Positions 1 through 9,248 of a stretch of DNA of 64,000 nucleotides are shown piece after piece. Both the position numbers and the translations under genes were made by a program. The first letter of the stretch is position 1. Each line of letters opens with the position of its first letter. Below the pieces are notes generated by a model. That model saw only the letters and a program-made list of their open reading frames with translations. It ran no database searches and was not told the origin of the DNA. The stretch comes from Prevotella sp. UBA6447 (lineage in GTDB: Bacteria; Bacteroidota; Bacteroidia; Bacteroidales; Bacteroidaceae), in contig DJOD01000018.1 of assembly GCA_002437115.1 (NCBI GenBank), positions 1 to 64,000 on the forward strand, in the 5' to 3' direction.

Positions 1-671
1 GGACCGTAGTTGTTGGAGCAGTTGGTCACGATGGTGGGCATGCCATAGGTGTCGTGAAAGGCGCGCACGAAGTGGTCGCTCGAAGCCTTCGAAGCCGAGT
101 AGGGGCTATGGGGCTGGTACTTCCTGTCCTCGGTGAAGAACTCGCGTCCGTAGGCGTGGTGGTGCTCCGACGATGCTTTTGTGGTAAAGGGGCTCTCCAC
201 GCCCTTGGGGTCGGTGAGCTGCAAGGCACCATACACCTCATCGGTCGAGATGTGGTAGAACCGCTTTCCCTCGTAGCCCTCGGGGGTAGCCTCCCAGGTG
301 AGCTTGGCAGCTTGCAGGAGTGACAGCGTGCCCATGACATTGGTGTGGGCAAACGTGAAGGGGTCACGTATGGAACGGTCCACATGGCTTTCCGCTGCCA
401 GGTGTATGATGCCGTCCACGTGCTCCTGCTCCATGAGCTGGCGCATGGTTTCAAAGTCGCAGATGTCAGCCTTCACAAACGTGTAGTTGGGCTTCTGCTC
501 GATGTCTTTGAGGTTGGCGAGGTTGCCGGCGTATGTCAGCTTGTCGACGTTGATGATGTGGTACTCTGGGTATTTGTTGACAAAGAGACGCACCACGTGC
601 GATCCTATGAAACCTGCGCCACCTGTGATGATGACATTGCGCTTAAACTTTTTTTCCATGTCTTGAGTCAT
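1..671 (-). CDS. rmlB: dTDP-glucose 4,6-dehydratase (RmlB), N-terminal part; runs off the window
   Basis: Extended short-chain dehydrogenase that converts dTDP-glucose to dTDP-4-keto-6-deoxyglucose on the cytoplasmic route to dTDP-rhamnose for surface polysaccharide. Reading leftwards, the protein begins with a Rossmann motif GGAGFIG at residues 17-23, followed by the NAD-ribose region NVDKLTYAGNL, the AAESHVDRSI segment, the catalytic STDEVYG motif and the YSASKASSDH motif carrying the YxxxK pair. All are diagnostic of RmlB. About 223 residues are present and the C-terminal substrate domain lies outside the window. Two ATGs are possible, at 671 and at 659; the later one gives a start closer to typical RmlB. 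A -7 box (TAACTTTG) lies 59 bases upstream. It is divergent from nothing: the next gene is on the same strand and ends at 816. Confidence 0.95.
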   Translation of the reverse strand, partial: MTQDMEKKFKRNVIITGGAGFIGSHVVRLFVNKYPEYHIINVDKLTYAGNLANLKDIEQKPNYTFVKADICDFETMRQLMEQEHVDGIIHLAAESHVDRSIRDPFTFAHTNVMGTLSLLQAAKLTWEATPEGYEGKRFYHISTDEVYGALQLTDPKGVESPFTTKASSEHHHAYGREFFTEDRKYQPHSPYSASKASSDHFVRAFHDTYGMPTIVTNCSNNYG

Positions 672-729
672 TATGTTATAACAAAAACAAAGGCAGGATG
701 CCTTGGCTTGCCAAGCTTATCCGCCGTTG

Positions 730-737
730 CAAAGTTA
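730..737 (-). promoter_or_regulatory. -7 promoter element upstream of rmlB
   Basis: On the minus strand this reads TAACTTTG, a perfect match to the Bacteroidetes -7 consensus TAnnTTTG. No clear -33 TTTG is found at the usual spacing, so this is a partial promoter call. Confidence 0.5.
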
Positions 738-815
738 TAAAATAATAATGAGAATTATACCCACTGTGTCTTGTTTTTTGCTAATCCTGCCCAAAAAGCA
801 CATAAGCCTTTGCGG

Positions 816-2702
816 CTATTGGGTTCGCAAGGCACGTGTGGCGTTGAGCACGGCGAGCACCATGACACCCACGTCGCCAAACACGGCGAGTGGCATGCCC
901 GCCAGCCCAAATGCTGCGAGGAGCAGGATGGCCACTTTCACGATGATGGCAAACCACGCGTTCTCGTGGGCGATGCGTATGGTTCGCCGGGCGATGCGTA
1001 TGGCCATTGCAATCTTGGAAGGCTTGTCGTCCATGATGACCACGTCGGCCGCCTCAATGGCAGCATCGCTTCCGATGGCTCCCATGGCTATGCCCACGTC
1101 GGCGCGGGCGAGCACGGGCGCGTCGTTGATGCCGTCGCCGACGAAGGCGAGAGTGGCACTGGGTGACTGGCTGCGGAGCAACCGCTCCACCTCTGTTACC
1201 TTGCCTGCAGGCAACAAGGCTGCATGGGTCTCGTCGATGCCCACGGTGTGTGCCACGTGGTCGGCCACTTGCTGCTGGTCGCCTGTGAGCATCACAGTGC
1301 GGCTGACGCCCTGCTGCCTGAGGCTGGCCACCGCCTCGGCTGCATCGGCCTTCACCTGGTCGGATATGACGACGTGTCCGGCGTATTGGCCGTTTACGCA
1401 TACGTGTACCACCGTCCCCATCATGTCCTTGCATTTCTCGCACGTGGCGACGCGTGCTCCCGCCGCCTCCATCATCTTTGTGTTGCCCACGCAGACGGTG
1501 TCGCCGTTCACCTTGGCACGCACGCCCTGTCCGGGCACCTCCTCAACGTGGTCGACAGTGCAGTTGTCGAGTTCGTTGGGATAGGCTTCGCGCAAGGCGG
1601 CCGCAATGGGGTGTGTGGAGTGTCGCTCGACGTGAGCCGCCAGGTGGAGGAGCTCTTGGGCATCGAGCTGCTGCGGGTGCACGGTGTCGACGGCAAACAC
1701 GCCCTTGGTGAGCGTGCCAGTCTTGTCGAACACCACGGTGCGCAGCCTTGCCAGCGCATCCATGTAGTTGCCACCCTTAATAAGGATGCCCTGCCGCGAC
1801 GCTCCGCCTATGCCACCAAAGAAGGTGAGTGGCACAGAGATGACCAGCGCGCACGGGCAGCTCACCACGAGGAACGTCAGCGCGCGGTAGAGCCACATGC
1901 CGAAGCCCTCGGCGTAGCTCGCACAGAAGAACGGCGGCACGAAGGCGAGTGCCAGTGCCATGGCCACTACGATGGGCGTGTAGACGTGGGCAAACTTGTG
2001 GATGAACGTTTCGCTCTTTGACTTGTTGTTGCTGGAACTCTCCACAAGCTGTATGATTTTAGAGGCCGTCGACTCGCGGAAGCCCTTGCGCACATCCACG
2101 CTGATCACGCCCGATAGGTTAACGCATCCCGACAGGATGTCGTCGCCCTGCCTGACGGCGCGCGGCGCGCTCTCTCCCGTCAGAGCCACGGTGTTGAGGC
2201 TTGTTGCGCCCTGCGACACTACGCCGTCGAGTGGCACCTTTTCGCCTGGGCGTATGATGATAGTCTCGCCCACGGCCACGGTGTCGGGCGCCACGACCTC
2301 TTCCTTGCCTTGTCTCACCACGGTGGCTGTGTCGGGCCGCAGGTCCATCATCTTCGAGATTGCGTCGCGGCTCTTGTCCTCTGCATAGTCCTCGAAGAGC
2401 TCGCCCACCTGGAAGAAGAGCATCACGAACACCGCCTCGGCCATCTGTGGCTCGGCTCCTGGCAGAAATCCGATGAGCAAGGCTCCGATGGTGGCGATGG
2501 CCATGAGGATGTCCTCGTCGAAGGGGTCGCCCTCACGTATGCCTTCCCACGCTTCGCCCAGCACGTCGTGACCGATGAGCAGGTATGGGATGAGATAGAC
2601 AATGAGTTGCCCCCAGGTGGGCATGGGAACGCTCTGTGTCAGCAGCCACGCGCCGAGCAGCAGCGCGGCAGTGATGATGATGCGCAGTAATTTCTTGTTC
2701 AT
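816..2702 (-). CDS. Heavy-metal P1B-type ATPase, Zn/Cd/Pb exporter class
   Basis: ATP-driven cation exporter of the inner membrane, 628 residues from ATG 2702 (an upstream in-frame start would add 17 residues that do not resemble the family). Visible motifs in order: actuator ALTGESAP, membrane metal site SCPCAL, phosphorylation site DKTGTLTKG, nucleotide-binding HP dipeptide in ERHSTHPIAAAL, hinge GDGINDAPVL. The penultimate and last helices carry a lysine (FAIIVKVAILL) and an Asp-Gly pair region (FGDVGVMVL), which together with CPC is the signature of the P1B-2 (Zn/Cd/Pb) subgroup. It has no N-terminal heavy-metal-associated domain, so it is a minimal version; a CxxC pair (CEKCKDMM) sits in the nucleotide-binding domain. 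Its -7 box lies at the degraded end of the neighbouring pseudogene. The precise metal is inferred. Confidence 0.93.
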   Translation of the reverse strand: MNKKLLRIIITAALLLGAWLLTQSVPMPTWGQLIVYLIPYLLIGHDVLGEAWEGIREGDPFDEDILMAIATIGALLIGFLPGAEPQMAEAVFVMLFFQVGELFEDYAEDKSRDAISKMMDLRPDTATVVRQGKEEVVAPDTVAVGETIIIRPGEKVPLDGVVSQGATSLNTVALTGESAPRAVRQGDDILSGCVNLSGVISVDVRKGFRESTASKIIQLVESSSNNKSKSETFIHKFAHVYTPIVVAMALALAFVPPFFCASYAEGFGMWLYRALTFLVVSCPCALVISVPLTFFGGIGGASRQGILIKGGNYMDALARLRTVVFDKTGTLTKGVFAVDTVHPQQLDAQELLHLAAHVERHSTHPIAAALREAYPNELDNCTVDHVEEVPGQGVRAKVNGDTVCVGNTKMMEAAGARVATCEKCKDMMGTVVHVCVNGQYAGHVVISDQVKADAAEAVASLRQQGVSRTVMLTGDQQQVADHVAHTVGIDETHAALLPAGKVTEVERLLRSQSPSATLAFVGDGINDAPVLARADVGIAMGAIGSDAAIEAADVVIMDDKPSKIAMAIRIARRTIRIAHENAWFAIIVKVAILLLAAFGLAGMPLAVFGDVGVMVLAVLNATRALRTQ

Positions 2703-2728
2703 GACAAATAATGTTTTGCTTTTGCCTG

Positions 2729-2736
2729 CAAAGTTA
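2729..2736 (-). promoter_or_regulatory. -7 element for the P1B ATPase
   Basis: Minus-strand TAACTTTG about 27 bases upstream of the ATPase ATG, giving a short leader. It overlaps the last codons of the decayed gene at 2734-4188, so the ATPase promoter sits in pseudogene DNA. A -33 TTTG is found only 25 bp away, longer than usual. Confidence 0.5.
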
Positions 2737-4188
2737 CGCAATCCATGCTGCAACCCGGTTGCAAAGTGAGCCCCGTCTGTTGCTTGCCGACGGCAAGGAG
2801 CCGCCCCACATCTGCACGCATCCGTTTCTGAAGATGCGCTGTGTGGTCATGTTGTTTCCGGCCCAGTTGTTTTGCACCATGAGATCGGCCGTGAGCAGGT
2901 AAGTGCCTCGTGGCAGGCCGAAGATGGTCTGCGATAGTTGCACTTCGGGCATCTTTGAAGACCAGATGCCCCAGAGGTGCGTTCCGTCGCTGGGCTGCTG
3001 CGTGTGGGAGTTGCCCTCGCCGTCGGTCATGTTGAAGGCGTCGCGCGTGTTGATGGCGCACCACCCGAAGTCGTGCACCTTGACGGTCGCGGCATCTTGC
3101 TCCTGCCCGTCGACGTAGAGCGTCCATCCCGCCGGCGTGGGTTCCACCCCCGTTGTTTCCGTTCCGCTTTGGGCCGAGAGATTCTCGAAGCTCATGTTCT
3201 GGCCGAAGTTGGTGATGTCGCCATTTCCGCCGTTGAAGATGACCTCGGAGTTTACCAGCTCGCGTTGCGCCGTTTTCTGCTGGCCGGTGGCGGTCACGGT
3301 GTTGAAGGTGCTCAGGGCCTTGGCGATGGCAGCCTCGAAGTTGGCGTCCGTGTCTTCGCCGAGCATGGCTTGCCGTCTTCTTGATCTCGTCGTAGAGCCT
3401 TGTCTTGGCTTCCTTCAACTGCTTAGCGGCGTTGTCGTCTTGTCTTACTGCCTCTTTATTATATAAGGTGGTTGCCGCGTTAACGAGAGCCAGCCATCCC
3501 TTGGCGAATTCCTCTTCGGGATTGTCGAGCTGTTGCTTCTGAAGGTCGGAGATGAGCGTGTAGAGCGTCATGCGCTGATTGTACTGGGGCACGTCGGCGG
3601 TGTCGGCGAAGGCCCACAGCTCATGCGAGGCATTGGGGTTATCCATCCCGTCTCGGTGTCGATGACGGGCGTGGTGCTGTCTTCCATCATTTACACGCTG
3701 CCCTTGTAGTTGGGGGATAACTGATGGCCGTTGAACGTGGTGGCCAAGTATTGGCCGCTGTTGTTGAGGTGTACGGGCAGGCCGTGAGTACCCACGCTGG
3801 GCTGGTCGTCGGCGCACACCATGCGGTAGAATTCTGGGTGCTCTTCGCTGGCTGTGACGATGAAGTGGGCGGGTGCCGTGAGGTTTCCGTTGCCCAGGTT
3901 GTAGCCGATGAATGTCGAGTCGGTGCTGTTAAAGTACCAGCCCGTTTCGTCTTTGTGGGCCGTGAAGGCATGCTTCGTGTAGTTGGACGCGTCCAAGTCG
4001 AGCAGGTAGTAGGCACCGTCCCATGAGGTGCGGCTGAGAAACACGCTTGGCTTGGCAAAGTTGATGAGGTTGTAGGTGCCGCCGTCTGCCAATGGCTTGG
4101 CGATGGAGGGCGGGTCGATGTCCATGGACGAGGCCGACGACATGAGGCCTGCCAGCGCGATGGCGAAGCGTAGATGTTTACTCTTCAT
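2734..4188 (-). pseudogene. Decayed secreted-protein gene (one in-frame stop, two frameshifts)
   Basis: An uncharacterised secreted protein of a kind common in Prevotella, broken into three reading frames that join up when read in order. Part one (4188 to 3691) has a signal-peptide-like start (MKSKHLRFAIALAGLMSSA) and stops at TAA after SPNYKGSV. The same frame continues past the stop (MMEDSTTPVIDTETGW). The frame then changes near 3645 into DNPNASHELWAFADTAD..., and changes again near 3370 into LGEDTDANFEAAIAKAL, running to the stop at 2734. The text is continuous across all three lesions, so these are mutations of one gene and not three genes. The last about 20 residues look degraded, and the original gene was probably longer. 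Function unknown. A consensus promoter remains upstream (4283-4314). Sequencing error is a less likely explanation given three separate lesions. Confidence 0.8.
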
Positions 4189-4282
4189 AAGTAGTTTGGT
4201 TTTTGGTTGTTTGATAAAACGGTGGTTAGGTTTCAGCTTGTGCGTCGCGCTTTCGTAAGTGGGCCGTTTGGCTTTCTGGTGC

Positions 4283-4314
4283 CAAATTTACAAAAAAAAG
4301 TTTCATGAGGCAAA
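4283..4314 (-). promoter_or_regulatory. Consensus Bacteroidetes promoter ahead of the decayed gene
   Basis: On the minus strand TTTG (4314-4311), a 20-bp spacer and TAAATTTG (4290-4283). This is a full match to TTTG-N19-21-TAnnTTTG, so the promoter is intact although the gene it served (start 4188) is broken. Confidence 0.65.
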
Positions 4315-4487
4315 GGGCGGTCGTGCTTTTTGGGGTTGGCCGTTGCTTTTCCCTGGCTGCGTTATGGCATTTCCTCTCAGATGGCCAGGTGGCATGCTGG
4401 AAAACGGAGCGTCCCCGTCGTGGGCGCGGCCTTTACGTAGGTCGCCAGCCCAGGACGGGGAGGCTTTCTTGTTTTTTGGTGTGTGCG

Positions 4488-4952
4488 TTACTCGAAGTAG
4501 TAGAGGAACATGGCGTTGCCGCTGAGGGCGGGCTTGCGCTGCCCCTCCACCTCGATGGCAAACTTGATGGTGGCCTTGCAGATGCCGCGCAGGTTCTCGA
4601 TGTTGGCCAGCGAGGCCACCAGGCGCACGCGGCTTCCGGTGATGACGGGCACGCCAAACTTCATGTTGTCCATGCCGTAGTTGACCATCATCTTCAGGTT
4701 TTTCACCTCGATGATCTCGTTCCACATGTGGGGCAGCAGCGAGAGGGTGAGGTAACCGTGAGCGATGGTGCTGTGGTAGGGGCTCTCCTGCTTGGCGCGC
4801 TCCACGTCAACGTGTATCCACTGGTGGTCGAGCGTGGCATCGGCGAAGTGGTTGATGCGGTCTTGGTCTACCTCAAGCCACTCGGAGGTGCCGAGCTGCT
4901 GGCCCAGGTGGGATGCAAACTCCTCGTAGGAGTTGATAATCAATTTGTCCAT
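4488..4952 (-). CDS. MaoC-family (hot-dog fold) dehydratase
   Basis: A 154-residue single-domain hot-dog protein resembling (R)-specific enoyl-CoA hydratases. The hydratase motif is visible as FADATLDHQWIHVD (about residues 38-51), with the Asp and His expected at the active site, followed by STIAHGYLTLSLLP. Start chosen at ATG 4952 (MDKLIINSYEEF), which matches the family N-terminus; an upstream in-frame start would add 28 unrelated residues. A -7 box (TACCTTTG) lies at 5016-5023. It stands alone between a pseudogene and a divergent TonB receptor gene, so the substrate cannot be inferred from context; roles in fatty-acid or hydroxyalkanoyl-CoA metabolism are the family norm. Confidence 0.88.
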   Translation of the reverse strand: MDKLIINSYEEFASHLGQQLGTSEWLEVDQDRINHFADATLDHQWIHVDVERAKQESPYHSTIAHGYLTLSLLPHMWNEIIEVKNLKMMVNYGMDNMKFGVPVITGSRVRLVASLANIENLRGICKATIKFAIEVEGQRKPALSGNAMFLYYFE

Positions 4953-5015
4953 TTCTTTTGTCTTTTCTTGTGGAGGGCCAATCGTGTTGGCCGTTCCTTT
5001 GTTCTCTATGACCTG

Positions 5016-5023
5016 CAAAGGTA
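5016..5023 (-). promoter_or_regulatory. -7 element for the MaoC-family gene
   Basis: Minus-strand TACCTTTG, 63 bases upstream of the chosen start; no good -33 element at standard spacing. Confidence 0.45.
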
Positions 5024-5163
5024 CGAAAAATTGCACGGATGTCTGCCAGTGTGCAACCCGAGTCTCGGCAAATTAGGTTTCTTTAACGGTAGCGAGCAAT
5101 GTGCCCCATGGGCGGCTTGCTAACTGGCTGTCAGTCAGTAAGTAATCAATGATAAAAAATAAT

Positions 5164-5226
5164 AGCTATTATTTTTGGAATTTAAGCTATTATTTGTAGA
5201 TTTTAAGCTATAATTTTGCGGCATAT
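5164..5226 (+). repeat. Three tandem 21-bp repeats ending in a -7 box
   Basis: AGCTAT occurs at 5164, 5185 and 5206, exactly 21 bp apart, each followed by an AT-rich tract (TATTTTTGG, TATTTGTAG, AATTTTGCG). The third unit contains TAATTTTG at 5211-5218, a -7 consensus, and the first contains TATTTTTG at 5170-5177. The array sits 70 bases upstream of the TonB receptor start. A 21-bp period is two helical turns, so equal faces of the DNA are presented. Confidence 0.65.
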
Positions 5227-5295
5227 GTCCCTTATGTCCCATTGGCCGCTGCCGCTTCACAATAAAACGGCGCGCCCGCGCGTTAATACCTATAT

Positions 5296-7671
5296 ATGAA
5301 CCGCAGATTACTATTACTCCTCATACTCATCGGGTCGGCTCTCAGCTGCATGGCGCAATCGTTCACTCTGCGTGGCCGTGTCACCGACTCGGAGGGCAAC
5401 CCCATTGAGTTTGCCTCGGTGTCGTGCCTCGCGCAAGGGCGCGCTACGGTCACCTCGCTGCAAGGCCAGTTTCAGCTCACGCTCCTCTCGGCCGACTCCG
5501 TGGTGGTGAGGTTCTCCATGCTCGGCTATCGCGCCAAGACGCGTGTGCTGCGCCGGCCCAAGGGCATGCAGACCCTGCAGGTGAGCCTCCATGAGGAAGC
5601 CAGCACGCTGGCGGGAGCCACCGTCACGGGTCAGAAGATACAGAGCGGGCAGACGCAAGACCTGTCGACCAAGCCGCTCCGCGACTTGCCTTCGACCACG
5701 GGCAACGCCGTGGAGGAGCTCATCCAGAGTCAGGCCGGCGTGTCGACCCACTCGGAGCTGTCGTCGCAGTACAACGTGCGCGGAGGCTCTTTCGACGAGA
5801 ACTCCGTCTACATCAACTCCGTGGAGGTCTACCGACCGTTCCTCGTCAGGAGCGGCCAGCAAGAAGGACTGTCCGTCATCAACCCCGACATGGTGGAGCG
5901 CATCGGCTTCAGCTCGGGCGGCTTCGAGGCCAAGTATGGCGACAAGATGTCGTCTGCTCTCGACATCACCTACCGTCGCCCCAAGCGCTTTGAGGCCACT
6001 GCGGCGGTCTCGCTCCTTGGCGCCAGTGCTTACGTCGGGTTCTCCAACAAGAAGTTTGCCTGGGCCAACGGGCTGCGCTACAAGACCACCAAGTATTTGC
6101 TCGGGACGCTCCAGACCAAGGGCGAGTACAAGCCCAACTTCCTCGACTACCAGACCTACCTCAGCTACAAGCCCAACAAGCGGTGGACTGTAGACTTCAT
6201 TGGGAACATCTCAGACAACCATTACAACTTCGACCCCGAAGACCGCGAGACCACGTTTGGCACGCAAGACAACGTGCGATCTTTTCGCGTCTACTTCGAC
6301 GGGCAGGAGCGCGACCTCTTTCGAACTTTCTTTGGCACGGCGGGAATCACCCGCCATTTCTCTGACTCGACATCGCTCTCCGTCCTCGCCTCGTCGTTTT
6401 CGACAAGTGAGCAGGAACGCTACGACATACAGGGACAATACTGGCTCACACAGACAGAAACCTCAGAGAACCTCGGTGTGGGAACCTACTTCGAGCACGC
6501 GCGCAACTACCTGAAGGCCCATGTGGAAAGCGTCAAACTGCTTTTCAAGCACACGGCCAAGAAACACAACATCGAGGCTGGGCTGACTTGGAAACAGGAG
6601 CATGTGGAGGAGAACTCCGTGGAGTATGAGATGCGCGATTCGGCGGGCTACAGCGTGCCACACACGGGCAAGGACCTCTACATGGTTTATTCGCTCCGGG
6701 CGCGCAATGAGCTCAACGCTAACCGTTTGGAAACCTACCTCCAAGACACGTGGCGCTTCCGCTCGGCGGGCGAACACACGCTCTTCACGCTCAATTATGG
6801 TTTGCGCTTCTCCCACTGGAACTTCAACCACGAGTCGATTCTCTCGCCCCGCATGTCGCTTGGCATCATCCCCGCCTTCAACCACAACGTAACGCTGAGG
6901 TTCGCCACGGGGCTCTTTTACCAGTCGCCCTTCTTCAAGGAGCTGCGCGACACCACCACTGTGGGCGGCTCCACCTATGCCACGCTTAACCGGAAGATCA
7001 AGAGCCAGCGCTCCATCCACTTCATAGCGGGCATGGACTACCGGTTCAACATGAACAACCGGCCGCTCAAGTTCACCGCCGAGCTCTACTACAAGCTGCT
7101 CGGCAATCTTGTGCCTTACTCCATCAACAACGTCAAGGTGGTCTACTATGGCAACAACCAGGCATCGGGCCACGCTGCCGGTCTCGATCTGAAACTCTAC
7201 GGCGAGTTTGTGCCGGGGAGCGACTCATGGGTAACACTCTCTTTCATGGACACCAAGATGAAGCTTAACGGTGTCAGCGTGCCCATGCCCACAGACCAGC
7301 GTTATGCTCTCAACCTCTATTTCACCGACTTCTTCCCAGGCACCACACGCTGGAAGATGAGCCTCAAGCTCGCCTATGCCGACGGGCTTCCCTTCTCGGC
7401 ACCTCACCGTGAGCTGGAGACCAACACGTTCCGTGCGGCGGCCTACAAGCGTGCCGACATAGGCATGAGTTACCGCGTATTAGACAATGAGCGGCACGAG
7501 CGGAAGAGCGTTTTCCGAAACATCTGGCTCAGTCTCGACTGCCTCAACCTTTTGGGCATCAATAATGTCAACTCCTATTACTGGGTGACCGATGTGACCA
7601 ATCAGCAGTATGCTGTGCCCAACTACCTTACTGGCAGACAGTTTAACGCCCGTCTGCTCTTTGAGTTTTGA
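5296..7671 (+). CDS. TonB-dependent outer-membrane receptor with carboxypeptidase-regulatory-like N-domain
   Basis: 791-residue outer-membrane transporter. Signal peptide (about residues 1-20, ending SCMAQ), then a CarboxypepD-reg-like beta-sandwich (about 22-105: FTLRGRVTDSEGNPIEFASV), a plug domain (about 110-230: TTGNAVEELIQSQAGV, then YNVRGGSFDENSVYI and GFEAKYGDKMSSALDI), and a C-terminal 22-strand barrel ending in phenylalanine (LLFEF), as expected for barrel insertion. It lacks the SusC-specific N-terminal signature and has no SusD neighbour, so it is more likely a siderophore, cobalamin or metal-complex receptor than a polysaccharide one; the ligand cannot be read from the sequence. 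Monocistronic, with a strong terminator at 7797-7850. Confidence 0.93.
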   Translation: MNRRLLLLLILIGSALSCMAQSFTLRGRVTDSEGNPIEFASVSCLAQGRATVTSLQGQFQLTLLSADSVVVRFSMLGYRAKTRVLRRPKGMQTLQVSLHEEASTLAGATVTGQKIQSGQTQDLSTKPLRDLPSTTGNAVEELIQSQAGVSTHSELSSQYNVRGGSFDENSVYINSVEVYRPFLVRSGQQEGLSVINPDMVERIGFSSGGFEAKYGDKMSSALDITYRRPKRFEATAAVSLLGASAYVGFSNKKFAWANGLRYKTTKYLLGTLQTKGEYKPNFLDYQTYLSYKPNKRWTVDFIGNISDNHYNFDPEDRETTFGTQDNVRSFRVYFDGQERDLFRTFFGTAGITRHFSDSTSLSVLASSFSTSEQERYDIQGQYWLTQTETSENLGVGTYFEHARNYLKAHVESVKLLFKHTAKKHNIEAGLTWKQEHVEENSVEYEMRDSAGYSVPHTGKDLYMVYSLRARNELNANRLETYLQDTWRFRSAGEHTLFTLNYGLRFSHWNFNHESILSPRMSLGIIPAFNHNVTLRFATGLFYQSPFFKELRDTTTVGGSTYATLNRKIKSQRSIHFIAGMDYRFNMNNRPLKFTAELYYKLLGNLVPYSINNVKVVYYGNNQASGHAAGLDLKLYGEFVPGSDSWVTLSFMDTKMKLNGVSVPMPTDQRYALNLYFTDFFPGTTRWKMSLKLAYADGLPFSAPHRELETNTFRAAAYKRADIGMSYRVLDNERHERKSVFRNIWLSLDCLNLLGINNVNSYYWVTDVTNQQYAVPNYLTGRQFNARLLFEF

Positions 7672-7796
7672 CCATTGGCAATCTTGCTAGTCAGATTTAG
7701 CAGACTGAATTGCGCAAGCACTTGCTGCCGTAGATAGAAAAGTTGTTGACACTCAGGAAGTTTTATTCCCTTGCAGGAACCGGGCGTATAAGCAGA

Positions 7797-7850
7797 GGGC
7801 GTGCCACGCAACTTTGTGTGGCACGCCCTTCCTTGTCCCTTTTTTTCTTT
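7797..7850 (+). terminator. Rho-independent terminator after the TonB receptor
   Basis: Perfect 11-bp stem GGGCGTGCCAC (7797-7807) with GTGGCACGCCC (7818-7828), then a pyrimidine-rich tract with a T7 run. Confidence 0.8.
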
Positions 7851-7873
7851 TAATGGCGTGCTTTTTCCTTTTC

Positions 7874-8744
7874 TTACCGGCAGCTTTCTATTTCGTCTTT
7901 GCTAAGGCCAGTCGCTGCCATGATGATGCTTTCGTCTGCCCCTATGGAGAGCAGTCGCTTTGCTGTTTCCAATTTTTCTTGATTAGCCCCTTCTGCTCTT
8001 CCTTCCGCCAGTCCTTTCGCTCTTCCTTCCGCCAGTCCGTCTTGCTTGGCTCCTTCAAGCACGCATAGCGTGTCGCGGTATTTTCGGAGACCCTCGTCAT
8101 ATTTCATCCGCTCCTTCTTGGTCAGGGCAGCAACGTCAGCTATCTGCTCCAGTCGTTGGAACACTGCACTCTTTGCCTTCCATGGCAGTCTTGTTAAAGT
8201 TTCCATATTCTTGAGAACATAAATCCATTTGTCGAAATCATTGTCGCATTAGTCAGCGTCCTTGTTGAACAGTGGCAATTGCATGAAGCTCATGCGTACT
8301 TTGTCGGTGAAGGGCTGATGCGTTTTCTTGTCGGCAAGTATCACATCTGTCCGAAATTTCTTGTCGAAATCCATCGGGCAGAAGTTGAGAAAGGCGATAC
8401 ACGGCATCGATGCTGTACTTCCAGGATGAGCCACGTTCGCCTTGCCGGGCGATTGCCTCGGAGATATAGTAAACGCTGCGGTTTTTGAAGTAGGGTTGCG
8501 ACTTGTTTTGCATCTCCACGATGATGTTTTTGCCTTGGTCGGTTTGGCAGTATATGTCGTAGATGAGCGAACGGTCGTCCTCGTAGAGTGCTGGCTACTC
8601 TTTGTCGAGGAATTAGATGTTCGCAATGCGCTCCTCTCCAGCCATGAGACTGTTGAGGAAGTCGATTATTAGGGGCTTGGAAATCTCCTGCCCGAAGATT
8701 CTTTTAAAACCGATGTCGGTGAAAGGGTTGATGAACCTGGCCAT
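7874..8744 (-). pseudogene. Decayed Rpn-family nuclease (PD-(D/E)XK transposase-like) gene
   Basis: Remnant of a Rpn-family recombination-promoting nuclease, a group often annotated as PD-(D/E)XK nuclease family transposase. The start MARFINPFTDIGFKRIFG (ATG 8744) is the family N-terminus. The nuclease core follows in broken form: a stop after GEERIANI near 8616, a second stop after FLDKE, the segment DQGKNIIVEMQNKSQP with the E-x-Q catalytic region, a frameshift near 8370, then a stop after FNKDAD (near 8249). The C-terminal part (8206-7874) is still open and has the charged repeat LAEGRAKGLAEGRAEG typical of these proteins. At least four lesions make the gene inactive. A -7 box remains at 8847-8854. 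Confidence 0.85.
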
Positions 8745-9248
8745 GAGCTCTTTCCTTAAATTGGGGATGTTTTTTATATTATGTGTGGGTGGAGTGGCGT
8801 AGACAACAAGGAGTGTCTCATATACCAGTCCATAACTATCCGCTGGCAAAGATATATTCTTTTCTCTGAATAATAAAATAAAAGGTGAGAAAAGTTTCTT
8901 TTTCATGATAATAAAAAAGTTGAATCTATTGCAAAACGTTGCATTTCTATCTCATGATGTTTACGTCAAGTTAAAGTGTAATAGTGTCAATTGCCAGGAT
9001 AAGTTGTTGCGCTCCTATGGAGCCTTGAACGTTTGACGTTAGACATGGCTGCAGGCATGAAGATCAGTAACGTCCCAGAATCGTGAATCGGATGATGGCG
9101 AGAATCAGCAAATAGTAGAATATTTGCAGGAAATATTCCTCTAAGGTCACAAAAATGGGTATTTTTGAAAGAAAATGTAACGAAACGGGCGTGTGTATGA
9201 CAAAAAAGTTGTAACTTTATTCCTTGAAAACCAAAACACATTGATATT
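8745..9248. other. Intergenic region between the Rpn pseudogene and the hydratase gene
   Basis: AT-rich spacer of about 500 bp without a credible gene. It holds a minus-strand -7 box TATCTTTG (8854-8847) for the Rpn remnant and, near the other end, TAACTTTA at 9212-9219, one base off the -7 consensus, 30 bases upstream of the hydratase ATG. No other structure was recognised. Confidence 0.5.

Noticed and set aside
704..719. TGGCTTGCCAAGCTTA occurs here and again at 28100-28115
   Set aside because: One exact 16-mer pair is roughly what chance allows in 64 kb, flanks do not match, and a similar GGCTTGCCAAGC also occurs inside kdsA coding sequence.
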